DNA from: Onchocerca volvulus
Taxonomy: Eukaryota > Nematoda > Chromadorea > Rhabditida > Onchocercidae
Length of the DNA: 64,000 nucleotides
NCBI GenBank assembly: GCA_000499405.2
Contig: HG738138.1
Coordinates: 9,918,888-9,982,887 of the forward strand
Direction: 5' to 3'
Below the pieces are notes generated by a model. It made no database searches. It saw only the letters and a program-made list of their open reading frames with translations, and had not been told where the DNA came from. Shown piece after piece: positions 26,177-39,900 of the stretch. Numbering within the stretch: position 1 is the stretch's first letter; the number at the start of each line of letters is the position of its first letter. Both the position numbers and the translations under genes were made by a program.

Positions 26177-29100
26177 TCACTTATATGAGTGCTGACTAAA
26201 GAGCAACGGATATCCACAGAACTTTGGCAAGCATTGGTTTTGACTCCATGCTGCTGGATTTATAAGCGGACTGAATCCCATTACGTTATTTGTCAATAGA
26301 TTCATACCACCAATTGTTTGATTTGATGTAATCTGAAATGTTATTACATTTTATCTGGAAATTTCTGATATAAATTAGCTGAAATGCTATTTTAAATGTC
26401 CATAAATTGGATTGAATATTCTAAATAATCTTTGCATTAAAAATTATGTTTAATTCTTGCATGGCTAATAATATTTATGTTTTCCCTATTCATTACTCCT
26501 TCGAGATATTTACACTGATGGAGAAGTTCGAAGAATAAACTAAGGATGTATTGCATAGCATCACATCCTGAAGCGTTATCTACGTTTTATATGAATACAT
26601 GGCATCAAATATATATTTAAAAGAACAAGAGTCAAAATGTAAATTACATTATTATCCGTAGATGTTCGACTCCAACTGCATCTTATTTTCTGACCGTTTA
26701 TCTCTTTTCCGTTCATCGAAATGATGGCTCGAGTCGCAGCTTCCTTACTCAAATATCGCACGAATGCGTATCCTTGCTGTTTGAAAAATCGCACTTCGAT
26801 CACAGTAGCAATTGTAGAAAACAACCGCATAAGGTCTTCATCTGCATTTATCCATAAATCAGATAAGAGTTTTTAAGAACCGTCTAATTCTTAGATCCTT
26901 ATTTTTTTTATTCTCAATTCTCATTGTCAGTTCTTAATACAAATTCTCAATTTTTCTAATTATCAAAACTGATGCATCTTTCAAAACTTTTCTACAGTAT
27001 GGTATATAAATCCAACTTTTTGATACATGTTTTTAACTAAATAACACTACATTTTACATTATTGCATCCCAAACTTTGCATTACAGTTTATAAGTTAACT
27101 CTTTTAATTGAAAAAATGAGGAGGGGAAGGCGGGGCTGTAGATATGGGAGGAACCAATTTCATTAAGAAATAACTCACTAAGAAACAAGCAAAAAATCAA
27201 ATTCCTGTGTTCCACTTTTTTAATTTAAAACCGTTCATCATAAACTTTCTTTTTTCCCCAAAAGAAGTCCGAAAACAAAGAAGGGATGCAAAGAACGGAT
27301 TCACTTTTTTCGGAAATTTTGTGTTTGAAGATTCTACGAGAACCGTAGGAGCAAAACTTCCTTTCAACTCTTTAATTCTTGTTTGTGGATACGGTCGATC
27401 ACAAATTAGCAGGTCTGTATACTTACCTCATAATGAAAAAAGCATCGAAAATCCCTAGAAACTTAGATTATGAATGTGCAACTTACAAGATGCAGCACTC
27501 AAATAATGGGTTTTAAAATTTAGTTTTTGATCTCTTCTGAATCAAACTGTTGTCAAAGAGAAAGGGTTAGACAAAGATATATACAGCTAATGACGAGAAA
27601 GATTAAAAAACGAAAACTTCATAACTTTTTTGCAAAGCAGTGACTTATTTGAAGGACCGAGGATTTTGCCTTTTGTAAAATCAACTTTTTGAGTGAAATT
27701 GTGATTATCTTGTCATTAATTTAAAGATTTATTGTTATATGAGCTAATATATGATATGTAAATGCAATCTGCATAATTTGCAATATACTGTAAGATGCGC
27801 AGTACAGCAAAGCTCACCTGTAGTAGCAGATGAAATGTTGCCTACATAAATGGATGTGTTGGCAGCATGGGTCGCGTTGAATATATTTTCATATGTGAGT
27901 TGCTTCATGGCATTTTCTTCGCCTCCATCAACTTTGCGTACTGCCCAGTTTGTACGTATTGGTCGTCGTCCGATCATCTGTCCGTTCATTTCCTCGATGG
28001 CCTTCTCTGCATCCTAAAAATTAGATCATGTTTGGGATAAAACACTACAATCTTACTAAGCTAGTATTTCTTAATGAAGATCGAAGAAGTGAGAGAAAGA
28101 GCTAGCTGGAAGTAAAAGATTTAACTCTTTCTAACTTATTATAACAGAAGTGTATGTGCTTGATCATTGCAAAAATTAAGCAGAATAGAAGAAAAAAAAA
28201 AAATATATAGAAGAGGTACGAAACGAAGATCAGTTCGCAAATTTCCGCAGTAGATAGCACAAGTGGTGCCGAATTAATTTAAAAGACGCAAAAGATGGAC
28301 AAAACTTACCTCCTTGAAAGAGAATGATACAAAGCCATAACCTCTAGATTTCAGTGTTTGAGGGTCTCTGATCACTTTGGCTTCACTGAAACATGACAAA
28401 CTTGTCAACGATGGGATGAGCTCTCACTGTCGGACGACAACATTTACCAGAGTTGTAAGACAAAAAGTTCGGGGTATCTAATATCTAGTAACTGCTGGAA
28501 ATTTCATTCAGGACAACTAGTGATGATGTATGTAGGCAATCAAGCAAAGCTGAAGTGTTCAGGAAATTCTGCAGTCAACGATAGTAAATGTTGGTAAGAG
28601 GAAAAGCTCACGGAGAGGGTGTAAAGAAGTAAATTGTAAGAGAGTCTGAAAACTGACGAGATTTCTCCAAAGCTTTCAAAGGCTGCTTTCAAGGTACAGT
28701 TGTCTACTTCGGCAGCAAGATCGCCAACAAATACATGGAAATTTTCTAAAATGAATCAAAATTGAGTTAGTGTTGCACGACTGTCAATCTGATGATCATT
28801 TATTTTCCTTTCCCCCTTTTATGAAATAACAATTCGATTTTAAACATACTATTCGTGCCGAATTTCGGTGACTGATTTCTTAGACATCCATTTGCTTTCG
28901 TTTCCTGCAAACATCATGGCAATGCTGTCGTAATTTTACTATTTATAAGCACTTTCTTTCTACAAAATCTAATTTGCATATCTCACTAAAGGGTGAAAGC
29001 GAGAACGCCTGGATGGTTTTAAAGCATTGTGAGCAATATCTCTGGATATACTGACACATACTAGGCCAATATATAATGCGGTTTGAATCACTGGCTATCT

Positions 29101-29609
29101 AGTAAGTACATGATAGACGGGTATTCAAAGTTATTTGATGACTGACATCGTAAATCTTTTCATAACACCTTAAATGCCAGACTGTACAAGTATAGAATTA
29201 TGTTACTATCGGGAAACAAGTGCACCAAAGGATCAAATGACCTTAGTGAAGTATCGTTAAAAATGTCAAGACGATTCGAAGCGGGTAACTTGTTGTAAAA
29301 AGAAGCTTTTGAACATACAGTGATCGATCGCTGATATGGATTGTAGTATAACGCGCCTGTGGAAGAATTTGAAGATGACTGAGGGAGGAGAAATATTGGG
29401 ACACCTTCGAATATATTCATAATTGATGGAAGCGTTGATGCTGGCTGACTATACTGATTGGTCAAATTTATATACTGTTGCAGTGGCTGATATCCAGAAT
29501 TGAACATTACCATCGAAGTGGAACAGACTGGTGATGGAGTATTTCCGGTCAAAGGGGGCTGAGCCGTTAATGCCGAATTTTTTATCTGTGGTAATGCTGT
29601 CGTTGTCAT
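26177..29609 (-). CDS. TIA-1/TIAR-like RNA-binding protein with two RRMs
   Basis: TIA-1/TIAR proteins bind U-rich RNA and act in splicing, translational silencing and stress granules. Minus-strand exons in order: 29609-29319, 28904-28850, 28745-28658, 28385-28310, 28013-27818, 26841-26648, 26332-26177, giving 351 aa in phase. The N-terminal about 97 residues are Ser/Gln/Asn/Pro-rich. RRM2 follows with NFHVFVGDL and RGYGFVSF, then IRTNWAVRK, the TIA-1 linker. RRM3 has SIYVGNI and GYAFVRYL, then IRCSWSR. The C-terminal exon is short and ends in SQHSYK. No RRM1 was found upstream to about 30.4 kb. The frame stays open for 42 codons before the chosen ATG without another ATG, so a further 5' exon is possible. 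Exon 1 could also end at 29169 instead of 29319. Likely ortholog of C. elegans tiar genes; which one is unclear. Confidence 0.85.
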
Positions 29610-32600
29610 GATTTTCTTCGTTAAATGATTGGTAAATGTTGAACTTAAGTCTTCTGATATCAACACCGATTGTTGCGAAAATGATGATGCACTGCTACAA
29701 TCATTTGTTGGATATGGACGCTTCAGGTTTATCACTTATTTTAAGACCTTTTGCAGGTCCGTTCTGAAAAAAACATTCTGAAAGTTTTCAAAGCAAAATA
29801 TTTCCAAATATTCAATCACTAATTTGTACGCTATCTCTATAATTGATAATTCGGTAATGGAAATTATTGAACTTTTGAAATGTGTCAAATAAAAAAAAAT
29901 TTATCCACAAATATTCCGCACTTTATATCGAATAAAATCATCAATTTTTTGATGAAAAATTGTATTAATATGCTTTGATTGATAGACGGAATGAAATTTC
30001 ACGAGATTTTCTTACATTTCAATTTTCCAACATGTGAAACGAAAATAAATTGAAAGATTTTTTAAATATAAATGTATTTAGGAGTTCCTGAGCTTAGTAG
30101 TCACGCCTAGGATTCTATTTATAAAATACTATTTACTCATAGCTAATGAAAAAAAGAAGGAAATTCTTTGAAAGTTAGAAGGAGTTCCACAAAGTTTAAC
30201 ATCCGAAAAGATAAGAAAAACAAAAGTAGAGAAAATGACCAGAAATTTAATAATGATGGTAATAGAAATACTGAACTAGTAGTGATGATACTAACTGATA
30301 TAGGCGATGTGTGATGAATGTCATAGCAATAGATAGCTCGCTTTTCCAAATTATCGTTTATTGAAAAAAATCAGTTATTACTTGAGCAGGAGAGAATTTA
30401 TTGCACTCAAATACGATCATACAACGACGCTTAGCCGTTTTATTTCTAATTATTTAAATTATTGATAAAAAAGTTTGATAATAGCTCACGACGTCGCATT
30501 TCTTCGATCTAACGAACAATTTTAAGGTAAAAATTATCAAATAGCGACAGTCAATTCAAAGAAGAGATTACTTTTCAAGATCAGTAATGGCTTCACACCA
30601 GCAAGATGTGTAACTATGCTACGATCCAAATATTTTTGTGTATCAGCGTATTATATATTCTTGAATGGACATAGAAAATGATCTTCTAAACAGAAGATTT
30701 GATAAAAAAAGAATGCATTAAAATGCGAATGATGAATAAAAAGTTGATAGAACCAAATAACACCAAATCCGGCAAAATCCATCTTATCGCTTAAAAATTT
30801 CATGCATCATTTATGGAGAAGTGGCAGGAAAGTTCTAGAGCAATGTTTAGTTTTTTAATAAAAAATATGTTGAATGTAGAATATTGATGCGGATGATATC
30901 ATCAGCAGCATCAACTGTTTGAAGTAGATATCCACTCTCAGACTCAATAACATTTTATGGATTCAAGAAGTTAAAATATGCTGTAAATTAGCATTTTGTT
31001 ACGTTATTCCGCCAATATTTTCCGAATGGAAGCGAATATTAAGAGTTTAAGCAATTTCTTGATCATCTGCCCACTTCAGTGATTTCGAGTACAGCTTTCA
31101 AATCTAATGGCTTAAAGAAACGAAGCAAAATTGGAGCACTTCAAAAAGCATAAAATAAAATTTCAGTTAAAAAAATGAAGGAAGTAATAGTAGTAGGAAG
31201 GTTGGAATGATGAAAAGTATCCAATGTGATTTCTTTGCCTATAAATCCACTCATTTTTTAAAGATACTTCATAAATGTGAACATTTTCACCTCTTTGACT
31301 CAATATTTAATTCTGCACATAAGTTTTCACTGTCAAACATATTTCACTGAAAGTGCTAAGATTGAGATTTTCCAATCCTTTATGCATTATGACACATTTT
31401 TCTTCCTTACTTTACCATCGCACAAATTTTGTGTCTTGAATGTAGAAAATGCTCCAAAGTTCAATACAATCAAAAGATTATCATAACAGCAATAGATCAT
31501 GCAATTGGTGCAGTGTGCAATCTTGCAAAACTGTACTTCGGTGGTTTGTGATTTATGTAACTATATTTTTAATCTTTATTAAATGAAGTCTTCCACGTGC
31601 ATAGATAAAACGAACTTTCATCCTTATCTCCGAGGTCAAGGGATCATGTGAAGCATAGAAAAGATAGATTTGGAATTTTTCCTAACTGATCTGGATGAAT
31701 AGAATTTCTGTAATTTGCATTTTAAACATTAATTTTACTCGAAAATTCAATTAAATATTTGCCTGTTCATCTAATGCTAACCTGTTTTGACGATATAATA
31801 GTGAATGCGGCAGAACAGTCCTAAGGGAGGACAGATGAAATGCTGAAAAAGAGTAGGTCATAGTTCATAATAATAGAACATTGCATGTATGATAATTGGC
31901 TTAAGTTTAGGTTATGCTGAGCATAAAACACAATACAATATGTCGTAATATCAAACATCAGATCGCATCGCTTGCATATGCAAGTCAAGCGTATACATAT
32001 ACAATTGCGAAGCTCACACACGGAAATACACGGAAAATCGGAGGATTCATACTTATAATTATATTGAATGAGGAATATCTCTTCAACTTTGTCACCTTTC
32101 ATTTCTTTTATTAAACAATTTTACATATAGAGAACAGAATATTTCCGAAAGACCGCAGCAATTCCGCGTCGCTTTATCAAGCACTTCATTCCTTCGAAAG
32201 AAGTAAACTTCAGAAGAAACTTTGATCATCTCCGCCATCCTTCTCCTGTCCTACTTAATCACTACATATTTTATCACTTTCTCAGTGAATTTCTATTAAA
32301 TTCAAAGAGTTCAAAACAATTTCTCCTTTGGCTATCAATAACTCTGCAGTGATGCAATGATTGACATATCAACGATTTTCGCAATAAATAAGCGCTTTTC
32401 TAAACTTTTTCACATTATTATTTCGTTCTATTTCAGAAACCAGCAATCTTGGTTTTGATACCAGTCAATCGATTCAATCGGTTACAAATATTCCCGAACA
32501 ATTAAGTAACTTACATTTTGTTTTGCTATTTGGCATGATTTGCAGTGGTATGAAATTTATATAACAGAAACAATATGACAGGGAATATTTGTTAGTTATC

Positions 32601-35233
32601 CATAGACAGAGTTCTTAAATTGGATATTAAATATCATATTTCTGGTTGCTTACGAACTGTAAGAAAAAATTCTACAATTACTGAATCGTTAAGTGAACGG
32701 TAACCGGATAAAATTACACCATTGGATAGCACAATGAGACCAGTTTTTTTCAAAAAATTAAAGTATTTGGTCGTGCAAATTGTCATAGAAAGGAAACAAT
32801 GATGGCGGCAGACTATTTTTAATTAGCAGGTTTCATCTAGTAATAATAAATTAGAATGAAAAATATTGTGGAAAAGAGAAATAAGCAAATAATAATAGAG
32901 CGCTGGAACAGATGATGATCTAAATTAATTCCAAAGTTTAGAATTTTAACGAAATTATAATTAAAGTAGAAAATCAACAGTAATAAACACAATTTGTTTT
33001 AATTTCACGTATGCACATGACTGAATTTTAAAGGAATGCGACTAATAAGATAGTCGAGAAGTAATAATGACCATTGAAATCCATATCAAAAAAAAAAGAG
33101 GAGACTGATAGTCGGGAACAGATACAAAGATGAAGGGACATTTGAAAGTAAGACACACCGGAACAGTTAGGAATGGGTAGAGAGATGTAAACGGGGCAAT
33201 ATATTTGTTGTCGTTTATTTTTAAAGCCAATTAAAATTTTCATTGTCGACCAATTAACCAAGAGTCATTTGGCTGAAGTTTGCTCCTTTGATGTTCTATT
33301 CCGTCAAACAGCAACTCATTCGTCTGCCACCCATCCATCTTTCCATCCCTTTACCTCCTCTCTTGTTATCATTTCCATCACTACTACAACATTTCCCATC
33401 CCAGTAATTCATCACTACTACTATTCAATACCAACATCATTAATAACAGGATTATCATCGCCTATATTTGTCACACAGTAACCTACTCATCTAATCATTA
33501 CTGAAGCTTTTGTCCTCTCATGTTTGCATCACACAAGTAAAATGGCATATTAATTTTGCATTGCATCTATTTTTATTACAATACAATGAGCTTCCAATGT
33601 TGCTTTTTTAAAAGCAAGTATAAATTGAAGCTTTCGATTAAAATGAAAAAAAAAATAGTAAACATCAATTTGGAATTAAATTCCAACCGTAAATGGACAT
33701 TGAAAAGGAAAGACGATTTGCAGTTCGTGGATATATTTAGGAATGAGAAAGTAGTGATTACTAAGCGAATGCATCTATTGATTTCCAGTATAATCAAAAA
33801 AAAAAAAAAAAAAACTCTAGTCGTTCAATGTATGCACAGCTTATCAAATTCCTTTGTAGTTATAATTCCATTCCAAAACTGGGCTTGCCACTGAACCCCA
33901 CGAGGTCCGTTAGTATTGCCACTTTTATAAAAAGTGGAACAGTCTAAATCATGTCATCCGTCAGTGTGATTTCACTCAATCTTTTGTTGATAAAAAACAC
34001 AAAGAGGAGACAGAATCTCAAAGCATTTGATGGAAATCAATGCAAGATCTCCCCATTTTATTCAGTTCCACTCTATCCTGTCAGTTTTGTATGCAGAATT
34101 TTACCTTTCTTTTATTTTCTCTTTGCTCATCCCATGAAGTATCTAATATTAGTCTGCCATAAAATAAACTTTGCTTTAGTGTCCATAACAGTAGTCGGTT
34201 TTACTCACTACTCCAAACTGAAATCGGACAATCTCTTCAAATACAATGAAATAACTAAATAGGCTTAAAAAAAATAAAAAAAAAAAATCACCAAGTTTTA
34301 TTGACTTTGGTAAATCACAGCCCTGAATCAACAACAAGCAACACAGATAAAATTTAAAAAAAAAAAATCAACAGAAAAAAAAAAGAATCAGAGGGTATGC
34401 AATAGTCCTCAAACAATGCAGTGAACCAGAAAAGACATGAAGTCTGTAACAGGCCGCTGATAAACCTAAGAGAGACTAATAATCCATTAATTATAATCGC
34501 ATATATTCTCTAACTATAAAGTTCAAGTTCAACGTATTAATAAAGCTGAACTGGTAAGCATCTTGCACTCAATTGGAAACAAATCAAGCACACTGCATAA
34601 CAAAAATTACACTGCTCACAGAACTGAACAAATAACATTTCATTGCAACAAATCATTATGAACAGATAATTTATTATATTATTAATATCTTTGAAAACAA
34701 AGAAATGGTAATATGCAATTATATGGTTTTTAACAAACCATAATATTTTATGAAAGTATAGAAGCATATGCGCTTGGAAAGCCAATGAGATGCTCAACAT
34801 AAACGCAAGTCATCGGATAGTCAGATGAGACACAATCTAAATGGAATTATTTCCTGGTTGTTTTCACAATTAAAAATAGAGAAATGCTCAAAGCAGATGA
34901 TGATATTATGATATGAACAGAAGTAAAGAAGAGAAAATAAGTTATAATATTAAAATAAGTTACAGACTTAGTTATAGTATTGAGCGACACAGATTAAAAA
35001 GAAAGATGAAAAGAACAACAAAGAGAATCAATGAGCAGAAAAAAATTACGTTCACAAAGAATGGCCCATCAAAATCAGATCATCAGCAACACCCGCTTCC
35101 TGAAATTCAAAAGTGACACTATAGACAATAACGAGAAACTATTAATTTTGTCCCTGAAATACACGAAAGACATCAAGACTTTTAATAATGATTTTATCAT
35201 TTCAAATAAAAAAACAAAGTAAGTAGGGAAAAA
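29610..35233. other. Intergenic, no supported gene
   Basis: About 5.6 kb upstream of the TIA-1-like gene and downstream of oga-1. Open frames are short, AT-driven or low-complexity (for example the Ser/Thr/His-rich frame at 33269-33481). Several A runs occur at 33798-33814, 34270-34288 and 34357-34384. Missing 5' exons of the TIA-1-like gene could lie here, but none is recognisable. Confidence 0.5.
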
Positions 35234-36887
35234 TTAAAACAGGCCTACCTTCAAAGTAATCAAACCTATTCTTGAGCATAAATTGATTTTTTCGCTGTCG
35301 GATGCATTCAGCACCATGAAAAATCCAGATGATCCTATAATAACAGAATCAAGTAAAAGAGTCTGTAGGGTCTTCTTTACTAAAAAAGAAATTCAGATGA
35401 AAGCTTACAGAAAAAACGAATTTATGAGAATTTGAAAACATAAAAATGAACAAAGAAAACCAATGAGAAAGTAAAAAAAAGACTGTAGTGGTATATCATC
35501 AAAATCTTCATTAGATATGATGGGAACTAAAACAGCACAAGGGCCAATGAAAAGGGAAGAGAATTTAGTTTATTTTTTATCTCTTATAAAACAGACAGCA
35601 ATGTAATCCGATTTTACCTAGAAAAGCTGTTAGTCAATATTCTTAGTTAAATAAATCACTGATAACATCAATGATGATTAAAACAATATTTTATGAAACA
35701 ACATAAATATTCTTTCGATTTTTTCTCTCATTTTTAAAAATGTTTCATATATATCATTTCATATGAAGCTTTTATAAATTGAAATTCCAGAACATAAAGG
35801 AACTTGCCATAAGCTCACCATTATAAGATAAGGCGATAGCTGTTATGCATACCAACCTACGAAAAACCACGGCATTTTGTGATAAGTCGTGACATTCTAT
35901 ATCAATCTATAACTTTATATAAAGTTTTTCCAAAATATTCTGAAATGATCCAGTAGCGATTCCACACACATTCTTATAATAAATGTTATTTTTCCAATAT
36001 CAATTAAATATTAAATCAATTAAATATATGAATAACAACCTGACTCGGAAACTGCTCGTAGAAATAGTCGGAAAAACCAGGCGGTCCCCAATCGACAATA
36101 TCTTCATATAGACGTAGCCACTTAAAATATTTTGTCAAAAACCAAATTTATTTTATCTTTCAATATGATGACAAAATGATAATTAAAATCTGCAGGAAAA
36201 GTTCATAAAATTCAAATAGATATTGCATTCCTTATTTGCAGTTTCTATCACCCACTATCAGTAGCAATATAGAATTGAATGAAAATCAGGTAAGCAGTAC
36301 TACTATCTAAAAATTTTCAATTTTTAGATAGAACGACTGCTTACCTGATTTTCATTCAAAAGTCTTTTTTGGTTCAGGAGAAAGAATGTGTAGGCGAAAA
36401 GCCATGATTAAAACAGAATTCCTGATACATTTGAAATTATTTGGATTTACCTGATGTTCAGTTTCCTCACTACAAGATATAGATTGCTGTTTCTCCGCTT
36501 CAACAAATACCTTATATTTCGAACGCATCTTTGGAATATACTGATTTCGGACCTAAAAACACATTGTTTGTTTGCAGTTACAAAATATTATTTCCTTCAA
36601 ACCTACTGCAGCGATAATTCCTCAGCCATATTGCTGTTCATTGTGAAACGAAAAATCTTATATCTATCTTATAACTCCGTAAACCTTTTCAGCAAATTGT
36701 TTCGCATCAAGTGCAGCACATATCACGCCAATGACTTGTCGCGGATTTCCCACGGCATCATTTTCAACTGCAACGAAGCAAGTCCGAGGCGTTGCGAAAC
36801 CAACATAAGCACCAATGTACCTTTAAAAAGCCAATCAAATGCATATCAAGTCAGATCTTTACCAAAAGTTCATATAAGTAAAGAAAA

Positions 36888-36943
<56 letters not shown>

Positions 36944-39900
36944 AGTCGCTATTTGATCAAGTTACTAAATCACTAACGAACAAAGCCTTGTGAAAAGAGA
37001 AAGGTTAGGAAATGCCTTAAAAGCAGCACAAGAATTCTGACCCAAGAAGTATGTTAGAGATGCCTTTAACTACATTATATTGAACTTTACATATAGTTTC
37101 TAATTCTTCATCTAAAAGAATAACTTACTTGTCAAAAAAAAACTCATTTTTGATTTCTTCTAGAATCCCCATGTTTGAAACATATTCATGTTCGGTTTTC
37201 CATATGTATCGAATGTTTTTCTGGAATCAAATACAATTTAAATTTAAGAAGCTCAATAACTGCAAATTCTACCACTACTTAAAACACCGAAAATGTAATA
37301 AGAAATATTTATGAAGGCGAAATGGCTCAAAATGTCGATTACAGTCTTGTAGAATAAGATTTTTTCTGAAAATACAACTTGGGACGAATCAACAAAACTT
37401 CATAATAAAATTTTTTACAACAACTACAAATTCTACTTATCCGAATAAATGTAAAGAGAGAGAAACATGATAACAATATACTTGCCCTCTTCCAAAAAAA
37501 AGAAAAATAGAAGGGAGAAACATACCATATCTTCATCTGCATAAGGCCTAACTGTATAGCAGTTCAAGAAAAGCGGCAGCACTGTTTTCAGCAAGAATAA
37601 GTCCGCTAAATTAGCATTCGAATATAGGAGCTTCTGCAAATCTGTCAGGAAACCGCCAGATAAAGTCCATGGTTCAACATCCGGAATACCCATACGCCAA
37701 AAACAATCACAATCTACAAAGATATCAAAAATAATCACATGGTTGGAAATCTTTAGTAAGAATTATTAGATGAAAAAACACTGCAATTAATGGAAAGATG
37801 TACCAGTAGGTGCGATATTTAAATGTCCACCGGCCATCCAAAGAACAAGTGCTTCCAGAATAGAAGTCATACCTTGAGCGTCATAGATGTATTGAAATAG
37901 TTCCTGAACAACGCTCTGCAAGAATAACGCTTACATATTTATGTCTTATAAATATCTGTTTCATGATGGATTTACACATTTTCAAAACGATTCTACATTC
38001 CAAACAAAGCAAATTTACTAATAATGCTTCTCTGAATAGTAATCAAAAATGTAAGAAATGCACTGAGGTTTGTAGTCTTAAAATAACAGCTGCAACAATC
38101 ATTATTCCATAGTATTTCAGAACTACTACATGAATAAGTTTGAGGGATAAATCGAAACTAAGCTCAACAAAAGTTGCTGGAAAATATAACTCAAACCATA
38201 AATACTAGAATTCCAAATATATCTCCTTATACAAAGGAATATTTAATTAATAATACAGTAAAATTGCGATCGCTTTCTCTTCCGGTTTAATAAAGAACGA
38301 ATTTCTGGGAAAACAACAGACACGATTAGGAAGCTGCGTGACATGTTGATAAAGTCTCGTTACATCACGTAACAGTTTGACAAAATCCTCACATCTCCGT
38401 TTCCACTCGTCACTCACAAATTCTTGTACCTTCTACAAATAAATGAAAAATCAAAAGTTTATCACGAATTCAACGAGGAAATAAAAAGTGTACCACAAAC
38501 ACGATACAGAAAACTGTATATTGCATTACTCATCGAATACCATATAGAATGAATAGTTAGAGAGTGTGTTATAGACACACTCCAATTCACAGTGAAACAT
38601 TCAAATGGATAAAAAACAGCAGTATGTGAATTCTTCAATTATAGCAGAAATAAAAACCAATACAACAGAAAGCTAAACCAATACAAGAGAAATAAAATAT
38701 CCTCAACAGTATTGTGACGTAATGAGGTCTTATGAAAATGAAAACTGAAAGAACAGCGAAAAAAATTTAGCAACCTGGTTGTCAATACTATTACTACTTC
38801 TCCTCATCACATATGAGTTCTCGTGAAGCCAAGAAAACTCCTGCAGCATTTGAATCCCACGGCGACCATGTTCAAATGGCAAATAAAACATATCGACAAA
38901 GACTGCCACTTGATCCACTCCAGTGATACTATAATAAATCTATGCCAGAACGACTCATTATGTTATTTCGTTTTTCAAAACCAATATATGAAATATATTT
39001 AACATATATAAACGATACGTGGAACAACTAAAGCATTTGAAATACTTTGTTTCCGAATCCGAATGAACACTGCTGTCCATACTGATGTCCGACGAAACTT
39101 CCAGCATTTCCTGAACACTTCCTTTGTTTTGATCTGATGCCTCCAATAACGGTTTTGTGTCATCCTGGAAACCGATCAACAGCACTTATGAAACATGAAA
39201 AGTGATCAAAAAATGCTTTTGGAGAGATCAAAAAAATGTCAAAAAACCTTGGTAACCGACATCAGATCCATTGGCTCACTATACTCAGAACACATCGAGT
39301 TTACTGTCTGTACCACTGAGCTGTTCTAAAAACAGGCTGATGTAAACTTGAACTAGCATTCCAAAACATGCAATTCATCTCATCAAGATGGAATTTATAA
39401 ATGTTCATGTAGCTGATTTATCTCTATAATTATTCCATGAAACTCAATCCTCACATTTTTTGGAATCAAACAATTTTTCAAACGAGAATCGATGATTATG
39501 TAGTAAGAATTACCTCAGCATTGAAGTAAATAATTGCTGTCTGACTGTCACTGTTGTCCGGAGCATTCAGTTCTCGAGAAACCAGAGAAATACTGCTTGT
39601 TGATGGCTTCAATTCGTTGAGTTCATTAGCTTCGGCTATTTTAACAGGCAAAGATCTGAAATAATTCGAAGTTGGAGATGTCATGAACATTCCAAAACTG
39701 GTTTTATTGAAATAAAATATGGTATCAACAAATTTAAGCGGAAGCATTAACATACGGATGAGAATTTGTTGACGATTCGGCGTTGAAGTATTCAATCCAT
39801 TTCTTAATACCTTCATCTAGAGCTTTTAGTGGATGATATAATCGTTTCGGCGAAGCATTCTCAACAATATGTGCTGCAACAGGAACTACATCACCTGCCT

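Noticed and set aside
33269..33481. Ser/Thr/His-rich 70-aa frame
   Set aside because: Low-complexity CAT/TCA-rich sequence with no signal peptide, domain or partner exon.
36454..36993. Plus-strand 179-aa open frame
   Set aside because: It covers the antisense of oga-1 exons 18-19 and the TA microsatellite, and has no family features.
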